This document shows, piece after piece, positions 11,614 to 23,829 of a DNA stretch of 64,000 nt. The notes beneath the pieces are model-generated. The model made no database searches and was not told the DNA's origin. It saw nothing but the letters and a program-made list of their open reading frames with translations. Source of the stretch: Silene latifolia (Eukaryota; Streptophyta; Magnoliopsida; Caryophyllales; Caryophyllaceae); assembly GCF_048544455.1 (NCBI RefSeq), contig NC_133536.1, positions 40,256,652-40,320,651 on the forward strand. Reading direction: 5' to 3'. The stretch's first letter is position 1; each line of letters begins with the position of its first letter. Both the position numbers and the translations under genes were made by a program.

Positions 11614-11807
11614 CTAAGTCTAATGCATATTTCAATGGAGTGCAAGAAAGCATAAAATCTGACATCTTGAGGATCTCTGGATTTAAGGAAGGGTCTCTCC
11701 CATTTAAGTATCTTGGCATGCCTATCCAAACTACTAGACTGAGGAAGAAGGATTGTGAGGTCCTAATTACCATGATATGTAGTAGGGTACATGGCATAGG
11801 TACAAGG
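11614..11807 (+). mobile_element. 5'-truncated LINE, left piece
   Basis: The sequence begins within the reverse-transcriptase domain (KSNAYFNGV, then LPFKYLGMPI), so the LINE was 5'-truncated on insertion. It is cut at 11807 by a Copia element and resumes at 20545. The insertion is delimited by the 13-bp duplication AAATTTAATTTAA. The family matches the LINE at 3207-8082 (shared NAYFNGV and FKYLG blocks). Confidence 0.88.
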
Positions 11808-13140
11808 TGTTGGGAAATGTGTCCTCAACAATAGTGCGATCACAAGATTTAAATATCATTATTAAATCTCATATAAAGAATACGTAAGGGATGATTCAAT
11901 TATATAGTCAACTGATCAACATTAATCGGTAACGATTGGCTTGCTAGAGTTTGACGTTACTGTCGTGGGACGGTGGTGGTCAGTTGATCCCTTAAGGTCA
12001 CACCTAAAGGATGATGCCCTTATCTATAAAGTTAATTAATTGTATGTCGATACAAGTTGATTAATTCCTTAAAAATGAACAATTTATTTTTAATGAGAGG
12101 AAATATGTATCTTATGTTAATGTGATTAAATAAGATCATATTTAGTGGATTAATATGTTAATTCACTAAATTATGTTGAGGTTTTATAAATGTTTCGAGG
12201 TAGAGGTAATTAGTTATTTACATTTACAAGAGGTTGTAAATTTAACTAACTAGCTATTATGGGACCCATTATATGTTGATATAATGATAAAATATTACTC
12301 AATAAGTTGAGTGAATATATGTTTATTAATTTGTGTCATAATTGTTATATGATTAAATTAATAATTAATTATTTAAGATAATTAAACATAAGACTTATAA
12401 GCATTTGTGGGACAAATATTATAAGACAAAAATGGACCATAATGACTCATATGTACCGTCCAAATAAGAGGATGGATGAGTTTTATAGTTTTGTCATTTA
12501 GTTGTTGGAAAGATGCTCCAACAACTTATGACACAACTTTAAAGTAGCTAAGCCTATACCTACACAATAGAGAATATGCATGTGATTTTTGGAGAAGACC
12601 AAAATGCTCTAAATAAGAGCATTTGGCCGGAATCACTAGGAGGGGAAGAGGACATTTTATTTTGTTCTTATTTTTACTCCATTACTCTCCATAAAAAGAT
12701 AACATGTAAATACCTCTCTCATGTTCATAGTTTTCTCTCTATCAAAATATGAGTTTTGATTCAATTTGTTCATAAAGATTACTAATATTATTAGTGTAAT
12801 ATATGAGTATTAGTAATCAATTTTAAGGTAAACTACTAAACAAATATCTAGCAAATATTATTTAGTGGGGATAAGGGATAATCTTGGGTGCAATCAAGAG
12901 GAGTGACTTCTATACTTGAGGTCTTGGAGGATCATCCTATTACTCATCATAGCTCAAGAACAAGTGAAGGTAGGAGACCTTACTTGTGCCCATAAAACCG
13001 AAATTTTCAATGTAAGGGACATTGTTTTTCTTATAAATCTTTCATTTTGTTATGCATGCACTAGATCTAAAGAACAAATAATTAACAAGTTAATTAGTTC
13101 TCTATTAGAGGAGTCTAATAATAGGTATATGAACCTAACA
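11808..13140 (+). repeat. 5' LTR of the 8.7-kb Copia element
   Basis: Runs from TGTTGGGAAATG to GAACCTAACA and is followed directly by the primer-binding site. It matches 19208-20539 almost base for base. A short open frame near 12916-13158 lies wholly within the LTR and is not a gene. Confidence 0.95.
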
Positions 13141-13142
13141 AG

Positions 13143-13155
13143 TGGTATCAGAGCA
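13143..13155 (+). other. Primer-binding site (initiator Met tRNA type)
   Basis: TGGTATCAGAGCA two bases after the LTR end. This is the standard plant Copia site complementary to the 3' end of initiator methionine tRNA. Confidence 0.9.
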
Positions 13156-16100
13156 TAAGGATGTTGCATGCATAATCGGTTATTGTTTTTCCGAGTTAAA
13201 ATGTTAACATATAAAACTTAAAAATTTGTGATTTATGAGTATAAGCCACGAAATCACCATGCATGTAATATATTCTGGTCCTAAAGTGTTTTTAGGTCAT
13301 TTTTATGATTCATGGAAATTTATTGCTCATTTTAAGGATTTTTGGTCATTTTATTACATTTTTATGACTAGAATGGGAATTAAAATGCTAAAAATAGTTA
13401 AATATCGTTTCTGACCTTGAAAAATTTATATGACCTCACATGCATATTTTACAAGTTGTGTGTAAAAGGACGAGTTAATTTGATTAATTTTGCATGATTT
13501 ATGATTTTTATGAGATAAAAATGGATTAAAAGAGGTAAAATGGTTAAAATTAGTTAAATTTCGAATTAAGCCATGATATTTTAATATGTTGTCACATGCA
13601 AGATTTACAGAGAGTATGTAAATTTCTAGATTTAAATATCTTATTTAGCATGATTTATGGATTTTTGAGTAAAAATGGCATAAATAGTGACTATTTTAGC
13701 AAAAATTAGCTAAAACGTATTGCATGGCTTGAGAAAATTATTTTAAGTTGCATAAATATCCCACTAATCAGATCTAAAGTTGTAAAAATTATTGGTTTAA
13801 TTTTCGGATACTTTATGTATTTTATGAGATAAAACCGATAAAATGCAACTATATTTTCTCAAAATTAATTCGAAAATTTTAACCATGTTTTTGACATTAT
13901 GAGTGTCATGGATTTATTCCAGAATGTTCAAAAATTTAAAATTCAAATTTTGAAACTTTTATGATTTAATTTGGATTTATTTCATATAAATAATGATTTT
14001 AAGGTCAAAAATGAGCATAAAATTAAATCAAGTTGAATTATTGTCAAAAATTTAGTGATGACTGATTTTTGAGTCCTAAAATGTGTTAGGATAATTAACT
14101 TGAGCTTAGATGTGATTTAAGTGTTAATTAGTGATTTTAAAAGGTTATTATCACGCATTTCCATGAAACCGGGTTATATGTACGACATAAGTTAAATAGG
14201 GCGATTTGGCACATCATTTGGCATGAAGGTACATATTATAATGCTGCATATTTCAATTGTTGAATGTCTTTTATTTATATAATTTTGAATTATGTAATTT
14301 TAATCTTAGTATGGCCTTAGTTTAATCAATATTACCCGTAATGAAAGGGAATATTGATTCGGTTGTAATTTAATGTGATCTCGTATCACTTTTATTTTTA
14401 TTTCATTAGTTTTTCCATTTTACAAATGTATAATAGGAATAGCTTTGTATTTTTTATTATTATTTGTAATTATGGAGCATCTTCAAAGACGGTGCCATTC
14501 GGAAAGGTGATCCGACAAAGACGGTGTCTTGGGAGGCGTGCCATTTGAAGATTCAAGGGACCAAAGGAGTTGGTTTCCGAATATGTAATAGATTATTTGA
14601 TTTTCTATTTTTAGGAAGGCCATACTAGGAATTTTATTTATTGCTTTGCATTTCTTTTAATATGTTGCATGCATTGCCAAATCGCCATAACAACACATGC
14701 ATTTCATATCGAGTCATCGACCGTGTCAATTATGATTATCGTAGTTCACCGCTTTAGTTCACTTAAAACGTGATAGATAATAAATTGACAAGACCTCTCA
14801 CATATTAAAAATTGAGAAAAAGCCTTACCAAATAGTAGAAACCCATGAAGTACCAATTTCGCAAGGGAGTTAATCCGGCTTCACCGTAATACAAACCTTG
14901 TTACGTTGGCGAAGTGGGGTAGTAAAAAGTTATTACATCGAAATTTGGATTGAGCTCAACGGAAGTATTGTTGACCGTAGTCGCATGTGTTCCGGGCTAA
15001 AGATGAGAATTAGAGTAATTTTTATCGACCGAGAGTTCTAAAAGTAGAATCGATTAAAAGGTTAATCCACCGAGTTATATTAATAAGGGATGAATCGGCT
15101 CACCGTGCCCGAGTTGATATGAATTTGGATCTCGGAATCATTTATGTAGTTGGGTGGAGGTCACTATATAAATGCAATGCTTGTAGTTAAATTTACGAGT
15201 ATTATTAAAACGATAGATGATAATTAATTCCTTCATTTCCTATTTTGTAGTCAAATTTGTTTTATCAATTGCAATGACAACTCCAATATCATCTAATAAT
15301 CATACACCGATCACCATTAATTCTTGGCTCCAATCATTCTATGAAAAATGCTTCTCGTATATCAACGACCCGATTAGAGTACTACGCTTTAGCATTGGTG
15401 AAGATGGGAATCTTTGTCTTTTTACTACTTCTACACCTCATACTCATGCCTACCTCTCAGGTAAGAGGTTTATATGAGGGGAATCTCACAAATTCCAAGA
15501 TATCTTTGTTTGATGAAACAAGGAGAAATATCAAATTAAGTGAGAGTTCTAGCAAGAGTGTCCTTGCAAATAAAAGGAGTATTGGTATTAATAAAGGAAA
15601 AGCAAAGAAAGGTATAGAAACCCAAATCCGATTGTGAATTGGAAGTTGATAGTGAGACTACCACAAAACCAAGATGGGTATTCAATCCTACCATGAATAT
15701 CATTATTTTAATGTCATGGGACAATGGAAGCATAAATTGCCCCAAGTATTTAGAAGATATCAAAGTTGGGCTTGTTACTCCAAGTGGGACTTGGAAATGA
15801 GGAAAAGCTAAACAAGAGTGATATGAATCTCCGACAATGAAATGGAGCTCGGGTAGCCGCCACTTCAAGAGAAATTTATATACTTGTTTTTGCTAATAGC
15901 TTTGAGTTATGATTTACATAATTGTTATTATGTTCCCACTTAGTCTAAAACATTATTCATGTGAGACATGAAATGATCTATATTTTGTCCTCAAAGACAA
16001 TTATTGTATTTTATTGAAAATAGACGTGGATGTGAGCCATGTCACTTATCTTTATGATACACAAGTTTTAGACAGTTCCAACTCATGTAAAGATATCTAC

Positions 16101-19100
16101 ATAATACGCACCAAAAGACTCATAACAAGTAATCCAAATGATTTGTACATTTGATTTTTCAATTAGGTTACGTAAATGAGAAACGCATTAAAATGCTAGT
16201 GTCGACTAGAATTATTAGACCATTTGATTTTCAATCATATGGAATATGCGAATCTTGTCTCCTTTGCAATATAATTTGTACTTCCTTTAGTGGTAAAGGG
16301 ACACAAGCAAGTGATTTGTTGAGACTAATACATGCCGATGTATGTGTTCAAATGAGCATCACCGCAAGGGGAATTTATGACTACTTCGTCACTTTTACCA
16401 ATGATTCAAGTAGATAAGGGTATATTTTACTTGATCAAATAAAAGGTGAAGCATTTGAGAGATTTGAGAAATTTCTAAAATGACGTAGAGAACCAATTGA
16501 ATAAAGTTCTAAGCATTACGACCCAATCGTAGTGGCAAAGATCTAAGTAATAAATTTGATTTATTAAAGATGGATTATGACCTAGCGTCACTACCCATAA
16601 GATCAAACTAATATGAGTCGGTTTGAGTTGATGAACTCAATTTTGGGAATTTGCAATCCAAAACGGACAAGTAATTCTAATTGGATGGTCAACCATGAGA
16701 TACATAGAATAGAGAGTCTATTAAACAGATGACATGGATAAGACTCGTATATTATCTAGCTGCCATGTTAGGATGGCCCATTGAAAGCTAATACATAGTC
16801 TAGATAAACTCCTAATACTCCGTTAAATATATATGTTTGTGACTCACAAAGCTATCTCTCATGAATATTGATATATTTCTGAAAGATAGAGTGGGAGTAG
16901 ATTGAATCGTCACAAACATCTCTTATAGTTGAAATGTTACTTTGTGAAAGTAATTGAATTATAGAGTGGGAGTTGGTATTGAACTATTATCTATGAAGAT
17001 AGTATGAGAGCATAGTTCAGTGGGAGTTTATCCCACATGTCTTATTGTTCAAAAATATTACTTTGTGAAAGTGATAGTATCATGACCTTGTTACATACGA
17101 GCCGAAGCATTACAATCTGAAAATTGTTGCTCATGAGTAGATTTACTTTAAAGTGAGGGTCTCTTTAAAGGGAAATAGAGCTTTAGAGTACACAAATGCA
17201 TAAGATTTACATAAAGATGTTGATCAAGACAAATTGTGTTAGGAATTGCCGCATTTCATTTTAATGAAGAATGGCAAATAAAAATTCGCTTTTCTAAAAT
17301 GGGAATTTAGAGAAGGAAGTGTTTCAAACACAAAACCTTAGATTAAGATCTAAGAATCCTAACATATTATGCGTAGCTATCTTAAGTGATCACAAGTTGG
17401 TTTTAAGCTAGCATTAAAGGATTATACTTTTCATTCATGTGATTATAGTGAATTGTTTCATTCACATGATTGAAGAATCATGATATACATGAAGTTAAGT
17501 GGGAGCTAGAATTGTTTTTCCATGTCTTATATGTTGATGACATATTAATTATTGAGAATAATGTACCAATGCTCTCTTCTGGCAAGAGTGATTGGGAGAC
17601 TAGGAAAGGGTGCAATATACGTTAGATTACCGAATCTATGTGAGAGTATATTGGCATAGAGTTGAGAGTCTTATGAGGATAAGATCTTTCGTATCTGTTG
17701 TAACATCAACAAGGTTGAATGGCTTATTCATGATGATGAAAGTGGAATTACTATGATGGAATCATAGACGTTCACTGAACCCATTAAGTTGTTGATTACA
17801 TGAAATCGATTGCTAATGTTTCCGCCATTAGAACGATTATGTATGCCAACAGACGCATGTGCTATGATGAAATATATGCCTAGGGCATAATAAGTCAATA
17901 ACAAGATAATTCCCATGATATGGTTTGTGAGAGCCTTATAGAACATCCTTGAGATTCTTGAGAAGAATTAGGGAAGGAGTCGTTCACATGTTTGGATGAT
18001 AAACTAAGTTAGGTGTTGATGGGATACACAAACTTTAGTTTTCAAACCAAAACGGATTTGTTGAAATCCTAGGATGTCTTATTGACAAAGGAGAAAGAAA
18101 CTAAGAAAGGTGTTTTAAATTTCGCGCATTGCAAATACTACAAAAGGAATCTAAGTAAATTGTGATAAAATGGTCAACATAGGGATTAAGGGTGAATCCC
18201 TCAACAAATGACTTTATCACAAGTTATGCGATAACAGTGGGAGCTTCTTTCAAGTTAAAGAGCTCAGGTCTAATATGAAGTCTAGACATATACTTAGAGA
18301 AATTCATGTCATAAGAGATGACATTGAATGAAAGGAAATAGCAATTAATAAAGTTGGAATATATGGATATCGGGTATATCCACTTGCCAAGCTTGTATTG
18401 CATTTTAATTAGTGTTAATAATACACTAAAGATTATAGAATATGAAGTAGTAATAGTGTATTGACTATTCATATGTGATAATCACATTTATCGTTTGAGT
18501 TTTATTAAAACTCACCTGCTACTTTGTCGTATCCGAATGGGTTGTAGAGACAAATTGAACCCCATTAAAGTGAACTGGATTGACATGGTATTCGCCCCTA
18601 GTTACTTATATGAGGTGACGTCTCGAAGTGAGTAGAGTGTGATGCGATTGATGGGAAGTTCAAGTGCCATAGAGTCATATGGGATGACTAGTCGATCATA
18701 TAGGCAGATTGTATGGGACAATCGTCGGGCGATGACCGCTTATAGAGTTCTGGTAATTCATAAAGCCTGGTCGTGGCAAGAGCTACTATAGTATTCTTAT
18801 GAGTCAATTCTTTTGACTAGAGACTATTCGCCCAAGTTGGCACAACTTCTGATTAGCTTTGATTTATACTCTACGATTTCGTAAATGAGGTCAAACTGGG
18901 TATATTTTGGGTTATGATGGACTGTGGCTGAACGAAGGGAATAGGGCGATAGGAATTGTCCACCCCTTGTCAGGGTTGTTTGAAATCTCAAGGCCACTCG
19001 AGGAGTAGTTAACTGGAAATGCGTGGCCACGCTCGGAAGGTATCCATGATAGATAATTCCGGTCAGACAGTTAATCTCCAGATCGAGAAAACCACTCAAG

Positions 19101-19207
19101 ATATGATCAAATGTAAGTACGACCTGCAAGACACCTTGCATTGAGTGGGAGATTGTAATAGGACAAGAGAATTGGTGACGCACACTTGTCGAGGACAAGT
19201 GGGAGAT
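13156..19207 (+). pseudogene. Decayed interior of the Copia element
   Basis: The first 2 kb is AT-rich and has no recognisable coding. Remnants then follow in Copia order: a gag piece with a degenerate zinc-knuckle neighbourhood (CPKYLEDI near 15735), the pre-integrase/integrase start (about 16150-16410; YVNEKRIK, CESCLL, HADVC, YDYFVTFTND), and the reverse-transcriptase active-site block YVDDIL near 17528. The end has two polypurine-like GTGGGAGATTG motifs, the second directly before the 3' LTR. Coding capacity is lost many times over; this is a fossil interior in a structurally intact element. Confidence 0.75.
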
Positions 19208-20539
19208 TGTTGGGAAATGTGTCCTCAACAATAGTGCGATCACAAGATTTAAATATCATTATTAAATCTCATATAAAGAATACGTAAGGGATGATTCAAT
19301 TATATAGTCAACTGATCAACATTAATCGGTAACGATTGGCTTGCTAGAGTTTGACGTTACTGTCGTGGGACGGTGGTGGTCAGTTGATCCCTTAAGGTCA
19401 CACCTAAAGGATGATGCCCTTATCTATAAAGTTAATAATTGTATGTCGATACAAGTTGATTAATTCCTTAAAAATGAACAATTTATTTTTAATGAGAGGA
19501 AATATGTATCTTATGTTAATGTGATTAAATAAGATCATATTTAGTGGATTAATATGTTAATTCACTAAATTATGTTGAGGTTTTATAAATGTTTCGAGGT
19601 AGAGGTAATTAGTTATTTACATTTACAAGAGGTTGTAAATTTAACTAACTAGCTATTATGGGACCCATTATATGTTGATATAATGATAAAATATTACTCA
19701 ATAAGTTGAGTGAATATATGTTTATTAATTTGTGTCATAATTGTTATATGATCAAATTAATAATTAATTATGTAAGATAATTAAACATAAGACTTATAAG
19801 CATTTGTGGGACAAATATTATAAGACAAAAATGGACCATAATGACTCATATGTACCGTCCAAATAAGAGGATGGATGAGTTTTATAGTTTTGTCATTTAG
19901 TTGTTGGAAAGATGCTCCAACAACTTATGACACAACTTTAAAGTAGCTAAGCCTATACCTACACAATAGAGAATATGCATGTGATTTTTGGAGAAGACCA
20001 AAATGCTCTAAATAAGAGCATTTGGCCGGAATCACTAGGAGGGGAAGAGGACATTTTATTTTGTTCTTATTTTTACTCCATTACTCTCCATAAAAAGATA
20101 ACATGTAAATACCTCTCTCATGTTCATAGTTTTCTCTCTATCAAAATATGAGTTTTGATTCAATTTGTTCATAAAGATTACTAATATTATTAGTGTAATA
20201 TATGAGTATTAGTAATCAATTTTAAGGTAAACTACTAAACAAATATCTAGCAAATATTATTTAGTGGGGATAAGGGATAATCTTGGGTGCAATCAAGAGG
20301 AGTGACTTCTATACTTGAGGTCTTGGAGGATCATCCTATTACTCATCATAGCTCAAGAACAAGTGAAGGTAGGAGACCTTACTTGTGCCCATAAAACCGA
20401 AATTTTCAATGTAAGGGACATTGTTTTTCTTATAAATCTTTCATTTTGTTATGCATGCACTAGATCTAAAGAATAAATAATTAACAAGTTAATTAGTTCT
20501 CTATTAGAGGAGTCTAATAATAGGTATATGAACCTAACA
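19208..20539 (+). repeat. 3' LTR of the 8.7-kb Copia element
   Basis: Begins TGTTGGGAAATG after the polypurine tract AAGTGGGAGAT and ends CCTAACA. It is followed by the right target-site copy CAAGG, after which LINE sequence resumes. Confidence 0.95.
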
Positions 20540-20544
20540 CAAGG

Positions 20545-21826
20545 AAGCTGTCATATGCTGGGAGATTAGTTTTAGAGTGCAGTCTGTTTTAGCAACACTT
20601 CACTCATACTGGGCCTCTATCTTCATTTTGCCTAAAGGGGTGATTAAACGCATTGAGGGTACTTGTAGGAATTTTCTGTGGGAGGGCAATACTGAATATA
20701 GTAAGGCTCCTCTTGTGGCATAGAAAAATGTGTGCAAACCAAATGATCAAGGAGGACTGGGTCTTAAAAGTCAAACTCTGTGGAATAAGGCAGTGGTGGG
20801 CAAACTTGTTAATTGGATTATAGAAGGCAAAGATAGCCTCTGGGTCAAATGGATTCATCAGATTTATTTAAAGGGGAAAGAGTGGATGCATTACACTCCT
20901 ACTTATGCATCAAGTTGGGCATGGAGGAAAATTTGTGCTACCAAAGAGAATTTGGCACCTCGCTTCACAAATGGAAGATGGTGCTTCTAGACAAGTGGGT
21001 ATTCGACTACAGGATATCGATGCTATTCAAGGCTATGTGAACAACATCCCAGAGTCAGATGGGCTAGGATGGTCTGGAACAACTGGACTATCTCTAAGCA
21101 CTCCATCTTTGCTTGGTTAACCGTACAAAAATCCCTAAATACTAAATCTAAACTCCATAAAATAGGGATTTGTGATGAGGCGAGCTGCTGCCTATGTGGG
21201 AAGGAAGAAGAGACTCATGAACATCTGTTTGCTACTTCTGAGTACAGTACACAGATTATAGGCAATTTAAGTACGCAATTAGACTTAAGAATACCTGATT
21301 CGAAGTTGCTAGAATGGTGTGGTGGAAGAAGAGGCACTAAATTGCAGAGAGGGATTCAATCAATGGTGATTATGACAGCTATATATCACATCTGGTACCA
21401 AAGGAATAGATCCCGTGTGGACGGAATTCTTAACAGACCGGAGAAAGTGGTTCATCGGATTATCTAGGACACCAATAGTCGGATTGCGGAGAGAGCTAAG
21501 CTACCTTTGGCCAACAGAGACCGGAGATGGGTCACCATGAGAAGAGTGATACAGATAGCGGGGATGGAGATTGATGAAGACTAGAAGGAAAGAAGATGAT
21601 AAGGTCGTATGGTTTTGTTGAGAAGTAAAGCAGGAAACGGATAGTGTATGCCTGATTAGTCTGTCTTTTGTTTTTTTTTCTATCAGATGTTTTGTTGTCT
21701 GGTTTGAAATGAATGGATGGAGACTCGGTTTTCTTGTGTTTATTTCATAAACAATAAGAAACGGGTTTGTAAAGATGCGGGTTTTTAAATCCCGGTTTTA
21801 TATATATCTTACATTTAACCAAAAAA
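20545..21826 (+). pseudogene. 5'-truncated LINE, right piece: RT thumb and zf-RVT
   Basis: Continues the LINE from 11807. It encodes the region after the reverse-transcriptase palm (RKLSYAGRLVL near 20545, then NFLWEG, GGLGLKSQTLWNKAVVGKL and LWVKWIHQIYLKG) and the zf-RVT domain (about 21069-21467; CCLCGKEEETHEHLF). Stops interrupt it, for example near 20578, 20720 and 20990. The 3' UTR ends in ACATTTAACC and nine A, followed by the 13-bp duplication 21827-21839. With the left piece, the insertion is about 1.5 kb long. It is a dead copy. Confidence 0.88.
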
Positions 21827-21839
21827 AAATTTAATTTAA

Positions 21840-22020
21840 TTACTGAATCAATGTTATTTAGCTCTCTTAGCTAGTAGGATCTGTTTTCTCTAACATGAGC
21901 ACGTCAAGCTTATAAAATTGTCTTCATATTTTTTTTACCGTCACATAGTGACGGAGATGGATGGTTAGTTGCTTAGGCAATGTAAGATGAAGAGTATCAC
22001 CATCGTTTTTTACTATCCTA
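21840..22020. other. Intergenic, no feature seen
   Basis: Unique-looking AT-rich sequence between the LINE target site and a MITE. Nothing coding or repeated was recognised. Confidence 0.5.
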
Positions 22021-22327
22021 GGGCTCGCTTGGAATGGGAGTAATTATTAAGGGAGTAATAGAGGCTAAAATAAGAAGAAATGGAAGGAGATTGGTGGTTT
22101 GTGGTGATTGTGGAGGGTGGAAAGAGGTGGTGAGGGAGGAATTATTACCTCCATATGGAGGTAATGCATTACTTGAGGAGGGAGGTGGGTAATTATTACC
22201 CCTTAATGGATAGACTATTATACTATCTTCCTCCATTTTTATCTCCAACCTCTATCATTTTCCTCCATTTTCTAGTTCATTTAAGCTCTATTACTCCCTT
22301 AATAATTACTCTCATTCCAAGCGAGCC
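22021..22327. mobile_element. MITE with long terminal inverted repeats
   Basis: About 307 bp. The left end GGCTCGCTTGGAATGGGAGT and following TAATTATTAAGGGAGTAATAG are mirrored at the right end (CTATTACTCCCTTAATAATTA, then CATTCCAAGCGAGCC), giving inverted repeats of roughly 40 bp. A further inner inverted block (GTAATTATTACC and ATTACCTCC types) is visible. No clear target-site duplication could be fixed, so the superfamily is left open. Confidence 0.8.
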
Positions 22328-22359
22328 TTCAATGTTTATTCCTTGTTTATTCCTTTATA

Positions 22360-22567
22360 CTCCCTCCGTCCCGGTCATTTGTTGTCCTTTTCCATTTTGG
22401 GGTGTCTCAGTCATTTGTTGTTCTTTCTATTTTAAGAATGAACTTGATGAGTAAATTGATCATTCATACTCAATTTGTTCCACATGTCATTTAGCTATTG
22501 GCCCTCTCCTCTTTCCTTGGTCTTTGTGGCAAAACCAAAGGACAACAAATGATCGGGACGGAGGGAG
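22360..22567. mobile_element. Stowaway MITE (Tc1/mariner type)
   Basis: 208 bp with terminal inverted repeats CTCCCTCCGTCCCGGTCATTTGTTG and their complement, flanked by TA on both sides (22358-22359 and 22568-22569). Ends and the TA target are diagnostic of plant Stowaway elements. Non-coding. Confidence 0.92.
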
Positions 22568-23829
22568 TATATCTGAAAATTTGAAACATGAGAACTTTGA
22601 TTATTCTTGAATAATGAAGTACTGTATAGGTTGTACGTGTTCTCGGTAATTATCTATTAAATTTGCAAAATTATACGAGTACGTCATATCTCTTTATTTA
22701 AGGATTTATGTAAAACACGACACAAGAACATAAGTATCACCAATGTATTGTGCAATGCTTAAAACTTAACAAGGAGAGTCAAAAATTCATGAACAATGAA
22801 TGATAGCTTTTGTAGAACAATTCCCGCATTGCCTACGGAAACAGTAACATCTATTGATTTATAGATAAGATAATTATATTTTCATTTTCCAAATTGCTAA
22901 ATTCCTCAAATGTAGAATACAAATATTTGAGCATGAAAAAAATTGTTTACAGGCGAAACAGATTTGTTTTGTTTTCAACGGGACGTCTACTACAGCCAGG
23001 GACGAAGCTCGGACCAAATTCTACCTAGGGCCGATTTTTTTTTTATGTCTACTATAAAATTGAGTTCATAAATATTACTTTATTATGATGTGATTATAAA
23101 CACAGAAATTTTAAATGCTCATAAATAACGGTAAAATGTGTATTTAATAAAAAAAAAGAATTAAAGTAACTAAAAAATAAAAATAACTACTCCAAAAAGC
23201 ATAATTCTATATTCTAGTTAATTCTAACATCTAAATCCCCTTCTTCCTCTACACCATTTTGTTTCTCGCATAAAACCCCTTCTTCCATTTCTCCTAATTT
23301 CAACTTCACCTCCTAAATCAACCAATTTACTACAAATTCCTAAATCAGCCGATCAACCAATTTTGTTATCTCATTTTATTACTATTCTTATTCCTATTCC
23401 CTAAATCAACCAATTTACAACAAATTCTGCTGATGAGCCGATCTAAAGCGATGTGAATAACTGAATATGTGATGCGTTTTACGGCGGTCTGAGGACAGCG
23501 GGTTGATGTTCGTTGGACAATCGGAGTAATATATTCACTAAGGTAAGGGATCCATTAGAAACTACTCATTTTTCCCATCAATTTTAGCTTAAACAATGAA
23601 TTTGCAAAAAAAATACTAATTAATAGCAAGCTTCAATCAATTATAATTCAAAATTAATACAAGTATACAAGATACAACAACAATGCTTTTCAAATAAAAA
23701 AAAAAACGAATTAAATATGAATTTAGAGATTACTTGTAAGTTGTAATGGTTCTCCGACTTTCGAGATCTCGACTTATTATCAACGGGAAATCAGCAATGG
23801 AGACTTTTTCACTCTTTTGTTCTTTTAAA
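22568..23829. other. Intergenic, AT-rich
   Basis: No gene is recognised. The phrase CAGGGACGAAGCTCGGACC with downstream CTAGGGCCGA at about 22997-23035 looks like an end of a dispersed plant repeat, but no partner end was found. The last 100 bp is the 3' flank of the phosphatase-like gene on the minus strand. Confidence 0.45.

Larger units (their letters stand above)
11808..20539 (+). mobile_element. Non-autonomous Copia LTR retrotransposon, recently inserted
   Basis: Complete by structure: two LTRs of 1.33 kb, 5-bp target-site duplication CAAGG (11803-11807 and 20540-20544), TG...CA ends, a methionine-tRNA-type primer-binding site and a polypurine tract. It sits inside a LINE. The LTRs differ at about three substitutions and one 1-bp gap by eye (roughly 0.2%), an insertion age in the order of 0.1-0.2 million years at commonly used plant rates. 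The interior, in contrast, has only scattered decayed Copia coding remnants, so the element must have been copied by proteins supplied by a relative. Confidence 0.9.

Noticed and set aside
12916-13158. 80-codon frame at the end of the Copia 5' LTR
   Set aside because: Entirely LTR-derived, crosses into the primer-binding site, and shows no protein similarity.
15217-15637. Two overlapping frames of 86 and 98 codons as possible host genes
   Set aside because: They lie where gag is expected inside the decayed Copia interior and are best explained as gag remnants.
22985-23040. CAGGGACGAAGCTCGGACC word as an end of a DNA transposon
   Set aside because: It resembles ends of dispersed plant repeats, but no partner end or target duplication was found.
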